This document shows, piece after piece, positions 1 through 7,397 of a stretch of DNA of 24,364 nt. The stretch covers positions 1 through 24,364 of the IMG/VR virus record IMGVR_UViG_3300025280_000163. The stretch is one strand, 5' to 3'. Position numbers and translations under genes: made by a program. The notes under the pieces were generated by a model, which had not been told where the DNA came from, made no database searches, and worked only from the letters and a program-made list of their open reading frames with translations. Position 1 is the first letter of the stretch. The number at the start of each line of letters is the position of its first letter. The stretch is from a virus.

Positions 1-1158
1 ACTGTATTCTATTTCTCCAGATACACCTCCAACACCTAAAAATTGTGTTGCAAATTTACCAAGCCATCCTAATGATTTTGTTAAACCTGCTAAACCAAAA
101 CTTGTACCTAATATTGCTGAAGTAGCTGCTGCGGAACGCCCTAACACATCGCCTAAAAAATCGCCTTTTTGAGAAAGATTTAAATCATTATAAAAAGCAT
201 CCCACGCTCTAGGGTCATTTTGATCATCCCCCATACCCTCTTCCATAACCCATTTAAAAGCATCACTTACTTCTATTTCATTTGATTTTTTAGTTAAAGA
301 AGAAAGTGTTTGTGTTTGTTCATTAATATAACTTTCTAAACCTTGTTCTTTTTTTCTTTGTTGATCAACTGCGTATCTTTGTCCGAGAGGAGAGTCTCCA
401 CCAAAACCCATTTGTCCGTAATAATCGCTTATAGTATATTCAGATACTGGTTTAACGCCTACTCCATAAACTTCATTGTATATTTCTTGATATTCTTTTG
501 TTTCTTCAGGGTTTAAATTATCTAAACCTTTATCTTCATACGCTTTTAAATTAACTTTTAAAGAATCTAATATATTTGATAATTCAGCAATATTTGAAAC
601 AGAAGCTGTTCCTTTAAATACTTCTATTTGTGCAATAAGAGAAGACATAGCACCGCCAACAACTTGACTATCTCCACTTAAATTTTCACTTAAACTTAAA
701 TCTGTTGAAAACAATGCAGGATCACCTTCATCGTAACTTTCTTCTGGTCTTAAATTGGGGGCAATATCAGCGTATGTACTTTTACCTTTAAGTCTATTTT
801 GTTTAAGTCGTTTTTCAAGTTCTGTTAATTTTTTATCATAAGCAAAACTTGATTGACCTATATCTAACGCATTTTGTCTATTTGCCTTTGTACTTTCTAT
901 ATTTTTATTTATTTCTAATTCTAATTCTTCATCAAAAGTATTAATTGTTAAAGGATTAAGTATTGTTGATTCGATTAAAGTATCTTCTACAGGTTTATCT
1001 ATTTCATCTGTAATAGGAGTAGTCGCTACAGTTTCTTCTTTAACTGTAGGAAGGGGAAATTTAGAAATATAAGCATTTATACGTTCTTGTATTTCTTCTT
1101 CTGTAATGTCGTCTGGTAGAAATAAATTTCTTCCATCGCCAGTATCAAAAAAAGCCAT
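1..1158 (-). CDS. Large internal virion/ejection-type protein, C-terminus beyond window
   Basis: An open frame of 386 codons runs from an ATG at 1158 to the left window edge without a stop, so the C-terminus is missing. It begins MAFFDTGDGRNLFLPDD and is acidic and helical, with a coiled-coil-like stretch rich in Glu, Lys and Leu at about residues 80-125. Residues ~334-386 (positions 1-159) are rich in Gly, Ala and Leu with few charges, like the amphipathic or membrane-active segments of phage internal proteins. The start follows the upstream stop by one base (TAA-A-ATG), so translation is probably coupled. No enzymatic motif is visible in the part present. Position at the end of a row of similar proteins suggests an ejection (internal core) protein that leaves the head with DNA. 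This is inference from context and composition; a lytic transglycosylase or other domain could lie beyond the edge. Confidence 0.6.
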   Translation of the reverse strand, partial: MAFFDTGDGRNLFLPDDITEEEIQERINAYISKFPLPTVKEETVATTPITDEIDKPVEDTLIESTILNPLTINTFDEELELEINKNIESTKANRQNALDIGQSSFAYDKKLTELEKRLKQNRLKGKSTYADIAPNLRPEESYDEGDPALFSTDLSLSENLSGDSQVVGGAMSSLIAQIEVFKGTASVSNIAELSNILDSLKVNLKAYEDKGLDNLNPEETKEYQEIYNEVYGVGVKPVSEYTISDYYGQMGFGGDSPLGQRYAVDQQRKKEQGLESYINEQTQTLSSLTKKSNEIEVSDAFKWVMEEGMGDDQNDPRAWDAFYNDLNLSQKGDFLGDVLGRSAAATSAILGTSFGLAGLTKSLGWLGKFATQFLGVGGVSGEIEYS

Positions 1159-1159
1159 T

Positions 1160-2380
1160 TTAGAACCTACTGCTTAAATCTAACATAGGAGGGTCTTGAG
1201 GTAAGGCAGGTACTTGTCCGCCACCAGCTAATTCAATTTCATCTAAGTAAATTCCTTGTTTAGCTAATTGTATATATCTAAGTTTTGCTCTTTTTTCTGC
1301 TTCGTCTGTGTCTATACCAGTATCTTCTAATCTTTCAACAAACCTTCTTCCTGCAAGTCCTGCAACCCAACCATCAGCACCTTCATTTATTTCTACCTCT
1401 GTTCTTAAACGAGCTGCTCCAAGTGGTCCAGAAGCTTTAATTTTTCCTGCTTCTCTTAAAGCTGCAACATTTGCGTCACCTGAATATAAAGGTTTATTAT
1501 TTTCATCTACACCTGTTTGTACGCCAAATATATCAGGAGCAGCATTAGCTAAATTTTTTCCTATTGCTATTATAGCGTCTTCTTTAGCACCCATTCTATC
1601 GTAATAACCACCTAATCTTTCTGCTTGTTCAGATTTGTATGCAAGTTCAGCTATTCCTGTTTCTCTTTCCCTGTCTTGTTTACCTATGTCTGCTTCAAAC
1701 TTAGCTCGCATTAAACCTTCTTTGTTTCTTGCGTCTAAATTAGTTTGAGCACTTGCAATTACTGGATCAAGATTTTTACTTAATTGTTCTGGTGTAGCAG
1801 AACCGCTTACTGCCAATCCTGCTCTAACAAGATTAAGACCTTGATTTGTTTTATTTCTTTTCTTTGCTTCTTCAGGATCAAAATAAGCTCTCATTAATTC
1901 TTGATAATCTAATTCAGCTTGTGTTGGTTGCATTCTTTCTTTATAAAAATCATAAAATTGTCCAACTCCTTCAGGATTATACATTGAATAAGGAACAGTT
2001 TGCCCCGGAAACATTTTTACAACTCCACCTGCTGCCATGCCTTTCATGTTGCTAGGCATAATTTGTCCTATGCCTTGATCTTGAGGAGGCAATTGAGGGG
2101 TGTTTTGAGGCATTCCTTGCATACTTTGCATGTTAGGGGGGGTGATACTACCAATTCCTTGATTGTTTATCCCCATGCTCGCTTCTGACATAATTTTATC
2201 CGCTACTGTACCTTGATCACTTTGAGCTGCCATTTTGCCTCTGTAATCATCTCGCATTTCTTTTCTGCGTTTTAATTCAGACAATACTAAATACTGTGGA
2301 AAGCTTCCTGTTTGCATAGCATCCATTAAGCTTTGATCGGGTAATGATTTTATGTCGTCTTCTATTTGTAGTATGTTCAT
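1160..2380 (-). CDS. Putative internal virion / ejection protein
   Basis: 406 residues from an ATG at 2380 with an AGGA Shine-Dalgarno six bases upstream. The N-terminus (residues ~8-45, containing LPDQSLMDAMQTGSFPQYLV) is a helical segment I recognise from proteins in this position of marine podovirus genomes. A Met-, Gln- and Pro-rich linker at about 70-115 repeats the motif GIGxIxPxNMxxM twice, and two GGV/GGGQVP patches follow (about 118 and 387). The rest is charged and helical (about 145-380). No signal peptide, membrane segment or catalytic motif is visible. It lies between two other Ala/Gln/Gly-rich proteins of the same character, which supports a role in the internal core or DNA ejection. 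The exact function is unknown. Confidence 0.5.
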   Translation of the reverse strand: MNILQIEDDIKSLPDQSLMDAMQTGSFPQYLVLSELKRRKEMRDDYRGKMAAQSDQGTVADKIMSEASMGINNQGIGSITPPNMQSMQGMPQNTPQLPPQDQGIGQIMPSNMKGMAAGGVVKMFPGQTVPYSMYNPEGVGQFYDFYKERMQPTQAELDYQELMRAYFDPEEAKKRNKTNQGLNLVRAGLAVSGSATPEQLSKNLDPVIASAQTNLDARNKEGLMRAKFEADIGKQDRERETGIAELAYKSEQAERLGGYYDRMGAKEDAIIAIGKNLANAAPDIFGVQTGVDENNKPLYSGDANVAALREAGKIKASGPLGAARLRTEVEINEGADGWVAGLAGRRFVERLEDTGIDTDEAEKRAKLRYIQLAKQGIYLDEIELAGGGQVPALPQDPPMLDLSSRF

Positions 2381-2392
2381 GTTATGTCCTAT

Positions 2393-2418
2393 TTAAGTAT
2401 TGAACGTTCAATACTTAA
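2393..2418. repeat. Perfect 26-bp palindrome between two virion genes
   Basis: TTAAGTATTGAAC is followed immediately by its exact reverse complement, with no spacer. It contains the TAA stop of the upstream gene (2415-2417) and ends 12 bases before the next ATG, just ahead of that gene's AGGA ribosome-binding site. In RNA it could form a hairpin of about 11 pairs with a four-base loop. No T-run follows on the minus strand, so it is not a classic intrinsic terminator. It could be an RNA processing or stability hairpin, a translational control hairpin, or a dimeric protein operator. Confidence 0.75.
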
Positions 2419-3440
2419 CCTCCCATTCCTCCCATTGCTTGATAAAGACCTAAACCACCGAGACCCATTCCTAACATTTGTGATGCTGCGGAAGGAGTCG
2501 GTGCATAGGTAGACACTTGTTGACCCGGAGTTATTGGCATTCCACGCAATGCTTGTTGATAAAACGAAATGTTTTGTCTTGGATAAGCTAATTGATCTTG
2601 GAACTCTTGATAACCAGAATCATAAATCTGTTGTTGCATGGCTTGTCTAGCAGTACCAGCCTGTCCTAATTGATCCATTCTTTGTATTTCAGCTTCTTGT
2701 CCAGCAAGTCCTAAATTACCTAATTGTTGAGCAGCACCTAATTGTCCTTGTCTAGTTGCTTGGTCTATTCCAATAGCACCTAATCTGGCATTTCTGTCTT
2801 GATTATAAGCAGCTTGTGCTTGTGCGTAATTTTCTGCTGATCCCATAGCTTGTATATCAGCTATTTGTTTGGTTAAAGCACTTTCTCTTTCTGATTGCAT
2901 AATGGCTTCACGATAACCTCCTAAACCTCCAGAAGCAGCAGCTTCTCCAGCTATAAGATTACCAGCTTTTGTAGATTGATCTCTGGCTGCGTCTTGAGCT
3001 ATATCAATAACAGATTGTTGGTAAGGGTTCATGTAATCATCTATATTTCCATACACAGGATTACCGCTTACATCAACACCAGTTTGTTGATTAAATCTTT
3101 GATCTGCAAGAGCTTGTCCTGAACCAATAGCTGTTCCAAATGTTCCATCTGGACGCATTATTCTATTTCTTGCTAAATTTTCTGTTATGCCAGATGCTGT
3201 AGTAAATTGTTCTGGGTCTCCAGCTATAGCTAAACCAGCTTTACCAGTCATAGCTAATTCTTGTTCAGGAGTAAAAGCAGCAAGTCTTTGTCCTTCATAT
3301 GTTGTATAAGGAGCAAGAGATTCTTCTTCTGCTCGTTGCATTAATCTTGTTATGTATGGCTCTGCATACTCAGGAAGATTAGTTTGTGTTACTGTTGATG
3401 TGGTTTCATTAACACCACCTCCGCCACCGCCTTTACTCAT
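2415..3440 (-). CDS. Putative internal virion protein, Gly/Ala/Gln-rich
   Basis: 341 residues from the ATG at 3440 (MSKGGGGGGVNETTS). An upstream in-frame TTG would add six residues, but AGAGG sits seven bases before the ATG, so the ATG is preferred. It overlaps the end of the GNAT-like gene by eight bases. The middle (about 85-290) is Ala/Gln/Gly-rich and helical, and the C-terminus is a Gly/Met-rich tail (LGMGLGGLGLY). A PEYAEPYITRLM segment near residue 25 resembles the N-terminus of structural proteins in this genomic position in marine podoviruses. There are no Cys residues, no signal peptide and no enzymatic motif. I read it as a component of the internal core or ejection apparatus on context and composition; the function is not proven. 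Confidence 0.5.
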   Translation of the reverse strand: MSKGGGGGGVNETTSTVTQTNLPEYAEPYITRLMQRAEEESLAPYTTYEGQRLAAFTPEQELAMTGKAGLAIAGDPEQFTTASGITENLARNRIMRPDGTFGTAIGSGQALADQRFNQQTGVDVSGNPVYGNIDDYMNPYQQSVIDIAQDAARDQSTKAGNLIAGEAAASGGLGGYREAIMQSERESALTKQIADIQAMGSAENYAQAQAAYNQDRNARLGAIGIDQATRQGQLGAAQQLGNLGLAGQEAEIQRMDQLGQAGTARQAMQQQIYDSGYQEFQDQLAYPRQNISFYQQALRGMPITPGQQVSTYAPTPSAASQMLGMGLGGLGLYQAMGGMGG

Positions 3441-3930
3441 TGTCGAACCTCTTTTCAAATATTGTATAAGCTTTCTTCCAATTAGACCTGCTTAACCATT
3501 TCCAAAATCCAAACCTAGCTGTTCCTTCAATACCGTCACAACCTGAGTCTTTAGCCCAAGCTTCCAGTTTTTTGCAGAGCAACCAAGCCCAGTGTTTAAA
3601 TTCATCACCACCAATGTACTGAATAGCACACATTAAACTGGCGGGATATCTTACAAATTGTGTTGTAGCAACTCCTAATAATTTATTATTTTTATCTAAA
3701 GTTACCCACAGTTGTTGTTCATCTCTTAATAGTGCTTCATACACATAATCTACAGTCCATCTTCCGCCAGAACGTTTTACAGCTTTTTCTAAATGAGGTT
3801 TAGCATCATCCCAAACTGTATAAAGTAAATTAACAGGAATTAAACTAATAACGTAATCAGGATATTCTTCTTTAATATCAACGTAATTAATATCTGATTC
3901 ATCTAAAGGCATTGTATTTAAATTGTTCAT
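3433..3930 (-). CDS. GNAT-fold-like protein next to internal virion genes
   Basis: 165 residues from an ATG at 3930 that overlaps the upstream stop (ATGA). The layout fits a reduced GNAT (N-acetyltransferase) fold. A beta/alpha N-terminus reads ISLIPVNLLYTVWDDAKPHL, followed by a strand-turn-strand pair (LWVTLD, then LLGVATTQFVRYP), a YIGG segment where the acetyl-CoA loop would be, and the helix-strand LEAWAKDSGCDGIEG. I do not see the canonical R/QxxGxG/A acetyl-CoA loop. T7 internal protein gp13 belongs to a GNAT-like family, and similar small proteins occur beside internal proteins in podoviruses. A virion assembly role may therefore be likelier than enzymatic acetylation. The fold is inferred from pattern only. 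Confidence 0.5.
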   Translation of the reverse strand: MNNLNTMPLDESDINYVDIKEEYPDYVISLIPVNLLYTVWDDAKPHLEKAVKRSGGRWTVDYVYEALLRDEQQLWVTLDKNNKLLGVATTQFVRYPASLMCAIQYIGGDEFKHWAWLLCKKLEAWAKDSGCDGIEGTARFGFWKWLSRSNWKKAYTIFEKRFDNE

Positions 3931-6860
3931 ATTGACATTACCTTTTTATTGCCTAATGGTTTAGCTTGATTTTTAGTTCCTGTTTTAGTTATTCTAACTT
4001 TTGAAAGCATATCATCAAGCTTATCGGAACCATTATCACTACTTCCATCACCTAACATTGAAACAACATCAGCAGGAATTATGTATTCACCGGGCGATAC
4101 TGCTACAGCAGATTGGTTTCCTATTTGACCCATAACTAAATCATCCATTCCTCCTCCTTCTCCTTGTATCATACCCTCTGTTTGAGCATTAGGTACTTGT
4201 TGTTTTAATATTTGATCTCTTAATTGTAAAAAAGCATCAACGCCAAATTGTTGTATAAAAGCTTGTATAACCGAATCTGGATCGGAATGTTGCCCTAATA
4301 CAGCAGCTATAACTTGTTCTTGCAATTCTTGTTGTTGAGGTATTTGTTCAACAGAAGGAATTTCCATTCCTGCTTGCATTTCTATTAATCCACCTTCGGC
4401 TCTTGACATTGAAAAAGGTAGTTTTGGAGAAACAAAAGTTTCTCCTAATTTATCTATTACTGATTGTGCAGATTCTGGAATTTCAATAACATTAGGAATT
4501 GTTGTTTCTGGTGCAGCAGTTGATGTTACTTCTGTTTCTGTTTCTTCTTCTGTTTCTTCTTCTGCTTCTGCTTCTGCTTCTGCTTCTGCTTCTAATTGAG
4601 CTAAATATTCTTCATAACCTTCAGGATAAAGTGCATCTTCAGGAGCAGGTATATCTCCTCTTGCAATAGCATCACCTACCGCTTGTTGGTATTTATCTAA
4701 TGCTGCATCTTTTTGCTCTTTTGTTAAAGTTTTATAAGAAAATTGTGGAGCAAATACAGCAGGGTCTCTTTCGTATTTACCTCCCATGTCATAAGATTCT
4801 GCAAAAACACCTACTGTTGCATAATTAGTAACTCCATTATTAGGATCATTAACAACGGTATAACCATTATTTAATTCAATTACACTACCATCGCCCGGAT
4901 TAGTAAATGTGCTTAAATCAGTTATGTCTGTTCTAGTTCCATCTGGACTAATAAGAATTCCAGCAGTTGCTTCTCTTTTTTCACCCAAATAAAAATTATC
5001 AGAACTGTCTACTATACCTTTAAGCGGATCGGTATTTGTATATACAAAAGTACCATCTTCTAATGAACCCGGTTTTCCATAACCATTTGAACCTACAATA
5101 ACAGTATCGTCTGTTATTACTGGATTAGGATTTTCAACTGTAGGTATTACTATGTCGGCAGCAGGAACACCTGCTTCTATAGCAGCATTATAAGCTTGAT
5201 ATATTCCAGTTTCTGTTGCTGAATCTAATAAAGTTTCTCTATTTTCTTCTACTTGTTCATATGTTGTTGCTGCTTCACCTAAATAAGGATTAAATCCAGT
5301 TGGACCACCGCCTGTTCCTTTGTCATAAGTAGCTTCAGAATAATCATCACTATCAGGGTCAACATATCCTTCATCACCTTCTGTTAATTCTGTTCCAGTT
5401 ACAGGATCAGTATTACTTGTAACAGTAATAGCTTCAGTATAAGGATTATTAGCTACTTCTGTAGTTGTTCCGTCTTTAAAAGTTACAGTTGATGTGCCAT
5501 CGTTATTATCTGTTACTGTGCTTCCTGAATTATTGGTTAAATCATCATCCGTGTCATTAGTTTTTCCGCCACCAACATCATAAACTTCATCAGTATTAGT
5601 AGTAGTTCCAGTTGTATCATATGCTATAGGATTTGCAGCTTGTGTAACACCTTCTAATCCTACATTACGAAAAGGACTAAGTAATTGTGTAGTAGCAGGT
5701 AATCCTGCTGCTCTGGCTTGATTAACTCTTTGTAAAACACTTCCTGCTGCTGGGTCTTCATAATTTGGCAATACCATTGGTTGATATACACTGGCTCTAG
5801 GATTAGGCATAACAGCCATTTCTGCTTCTTTTGCTGCTGCTTGTGCAGCACTTATAGCAGAAGAAGGTATTACTCTATTTGGAAAATAATTAAATTCTGA
5901 ATCTATGCCCGGCATATAAGTATTAGAAGGTGTAAATTGTCCTTCTGGACCTATTCCAGCAATAGTTTCTCCGTTTGCGTATGAAGGTATTTGACCACCT
6001 GTATTGCTGTTATATATAGAATAATAAGGATTTCTTCTGTGTATTTGTTCAGGATTATTAGCAAGTAATTCTTTTCTTCTTTTTTCTTTATCTAATCTGT
6101 ATTGTTCCATGTCTTCAAGATATTGATCTTGAGCATTTTGTGCTGCTAAAGAACCTCCACCTACAGCTATAGGAAGATAATTGCTTGATATTGAATCTAA
6201 TGTATCAGTAGAAAAAAGATTACTACCCATATTTGATAATCTTTCTCCGCCTGTCATGTTGCCGTAACCTGCTTCAGCAAATTTTGCTGCGTCTGCATTA
6301 ATATTTGCTAATTGAGAAGGATTTAAACCTTGTTGTATTGCTTGTTTACTTGCATTTTCTCCTATTTGTTTAGCTAATTCAGGAGTTAAAACTGTACCTT
6401 GTGTTTGTGCTGCTAATTGTGCTTGTAATACAGCTTGTTCTGATGCTAAATTTCCTACATTAGATATAGCTATATCTTTACCTGCGTCAACACCTGCTGC
6501 TTCAAGTCCAGAACCAGCAACATCTCCCATAATATTACCAACACCATATCCTAATACGGCTGATGCTATGCCTTTTTCTAAATCTCCTGTTTCTGCCCAA
6601 GTTCCTAAACCAGAACCTATTGCAGCTCCTCCAGCAGCAGTTAACCATGTACCACCTGCAAGTCCGGGAAGAAAAGCACCACCTAACAAACTGCCTAATA
6701 TAGCTCCTATAAACGCTTCTGGTTGCCCAGTTTCAGGATTAATGGTTATAGGCATAATAGACGCTAATCCTTCTACTTCTTTAGGATTAACGTGCATAAG
6801 CATGGTATCGCCATAGCGACCCATACTTGCTAATTCTTGTGCTTGTTTTCTAGCATCCAT
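3927..6860 (-). CDS. Very large virion protein, putative internal/ejection protein
   Basis: 977 residues from the ATG at 6860 (MDARKQAQELAS). A longer frame would use TTG at 6890, but AGAGG lies about ten bases before the ATG and the previous stop is one base away, so the ATG is favoured. Residues ~50-112 are Gly/Ala-rich and hydrophobic with LGSLLGGAFL and GGAAIGSGLG stretches, resembling the membrane-active parts of ejection proteins. The middle (about 280-700) is Thr/Asn/Asp-rich, probably extended beta structure. An Ala/Glu run follows, encoded by a TCTGCT hexamer array at 4561-4590. The C-terminal domain, about residues 915-977 with VSPGEYIIPADVVSMLG, is a pattern I recognise from large structural proteins of marine podoviruses. 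Function is inferred, but the virion assignment is fairly safe. It overlaps the GNAT-like gene by four bases. Confidence 0.6.
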   Translation of the reverse strand: MDARKQAQELASMGRYGDTMLMHVNPKEVEGLASIMPITINPETGQPEAFIGAILGSLLGGAFLPGLAGGTWLTAAGGAAIGSGLGTWAETGDLEKGIASAVLGYGVGNIMGDVAGSGLEAAGVDAGKDIAISNVGNLASEQAVLQAQLAAQTQGTVLTPELAKQIGENASKQAIQQGLNPSQLANINADAAKFAEAGYGNMTGGERLSNMGSNLFSTDTLDSISSNYLPIAVGGGSLAAQNAQDQYLEDMEQYRLDKEKRRKELLANNPEQIHRRNPYYSIYNSNTGGQIPSYANGETIAGIGPEGQFTPSNTYMPGIDSEFNYFPNRVIPSSAISAAQAAAKEAEMAVMPNPRASVYQPMVLPNYEDPAAGSVLQRVNQARAAGLPATTQLLSPFRNVGLEGVTQAANPIAYDTTGTTTNTDEVYDVGGGKTNDTDDDLTNNSGSTVTDNNDGTSTVTFKDGTTTEVANNPYTEAITVTSNTDPVTGTELTEGDEGYVDPDSDDYSEATYDKGTGGGPTGFNPYLGEAATTYEQVEENRETLLDSATETGIYQAYNAAIEAGVPAADIVIPTVENPNPVITDDTVIVGSNGYGKPGSLEDGTFVYTNTDPLKGIVDSSDNFYLGEKREATAGILISPDGTRTDITDLSTFTNPGDGSVIELNNGYTVVNDPNNGVTNYATVGVFAESYDMGGKYERDPAVFAPQFSYKTLTKEQKDAALDKYQQAVGDAIARGDIPAPEDALYPEGYEEYLAQLEAEAEAEAEAEEETEEETETEVTSTAAPETTIPNVIEIPESAQSVIDKLGETFVSPKLPFSMSRAEGGLIEMQAGMEIPSVEQIPQQQELQEQVIAAVLGQHSDPDSVIQAFIQQFGVDAFLQLRDQILKQQVPNAQTEGMIQGEGGGMDDLVMGQIGNQSAVAVSPGEYIIPADVVSMLGDGSSDNGSDKLDDMLSKVRITKTGTKNQAKPLGNKKVMSI
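4558..4593. repeat. In-frame hexamer microsatellite (TCTGCT)x5
   Basis: Five perfect copies of TCTGCT at 4561-4590, flanked by imperfect TCT-rich units, encode alternating Ala and Glu on the minus strand. Because the unit is six bases, slippage would change the length of the Glu/Ala linker without breaking the frame. Confidence 0.8.
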
Positions 6861-6861
6861 T

Positions 6862-7200
6862 TTATCTTTCCTCTTTTGTTTCGCATCCAAACATATTAAA
6901 ACTCATATCCACTGCACTTGTGTAAACTTTAACAACATCTGTTTGATTTAATGTTATACCTATTACTATTGTTAAGGAATCATTAGCTGCAACTGATTTG
7001 TCGTAATATAAATATTGTTTATCGTCAGCTCCAGCACCAGCCACATGAACACTTAGTCTAAAAGTAATAGCAGAACCTGTGCGATTTGCTGCCACAATAG
7101 AACTAACCGTTGTTTGTGTCATATCTGGTACTGTATAAAGCACAGTAACTGTAGTTGCAGCAGGGTCTACTTGACCTAATACTTTTAAATTATCGCTCAC
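6862..7200 (-). CDS. Small beta-rich virion structural protein
   Basis: 112 residues from a GTG at 7200. GGGAG lies seven bases upstream, and the GTG overlaps the previous stop as GTGA, so this start is well supported. Alternating hydrophobic strands (TVTVLYTVP, ITFRLSVHV, DSLTIVIGITL, VVKVYTS) predict a single beta-sandwich domain. The sequence pattern from VLGQVDPAATTVTVLYTVP to a final VYxSxxxxSFNxFG is one I recognise in tail or virion proteins of many phages that infect marine bacteria. It has one Cys, no signal peptide and no membrane segment. A fibre-attachment or tail-decorating role is possible, but the exact place in the virion cannot be read from the sequence. Confidence 0.6.
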   Translation of the reverse strand: MSDNLKVLGQVDPAATTVTVLYTVPDMTQTTVSSIVAANRTGSAITFRLSVHVAGAGADDKQYLYYDKSVAANDSLTIVIGITLNQTDVVKVYTSAVDMSFNMFGCETKEER

Positions 7201-7397
7201 TGACCAACTCCCATTAATAAAAATTGATGTCTTCTAATGGATTTACTTGTAACGCTTTCTTGCATTGCTTTTAATAAAGTTAAAGCATCTTCAGTAGATT
7301 GAATAGCTTGTTCTATTTGTTGTCTTGTTAATGATTCATTTGAAAAATTATATTCAAGAGGTGCTAATGGCAAAGGTGCTGTGGTTTTTTGACTCAT
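7197..7397 (-). CDS. Small helical conserved phage protein
   Basis: 66 residues from an ATG at 7397 that shares one base with the stop of the nozzle-like gene (TAATG). The N-terminus is Pro-rich (TAPLPLAPLEY) and is followed by one helix of about 35 residues (LTRQQIEQAIQSTEDALTLL). It ends RRHQFLLMGVGQ, and the GGGAGTT of those last codons doubles as the ribosome-binding site of the next gene. Short proteins with an (R)RxQFLLMG ending occur in this position in other marine phages. The function is unknown; a small structural or assembly protein is likely from its place between nozzle and internal protein genes. Confidence 0.5.
   Translation of the reverse strand: MSQKTTAPLPLAPLEYNFSNESLTRQQIEQAIQSTEDALTLLKAMQESVTSKSIRRHQFLLMGVGQ

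Noticed and set aside
2393-2418. Palindrome as intrinsic terminator
   Set aside because: No T-run follows on the transcribed strand and coding continues at once with a good ribosome-binding site, so termination here would cut off the following virion genes.
5660-5851. Minus-strand 63-residue frame inside the 977-residue gene
   Set aside because: Out-of-frame within a well-supported gene, Gln/Leu-rich composition typical of a shifted reading of Ala/Gln codons.
6861-6890. TTG start extension for the 977-residue protein
   Set aside because: A strong AGAGG precedes the ATG at 6860, and the TTG would need a 29-base overlap without a good ribosome-binding site; similar reasoning moved the starts at 3440, 10147 and 16315.
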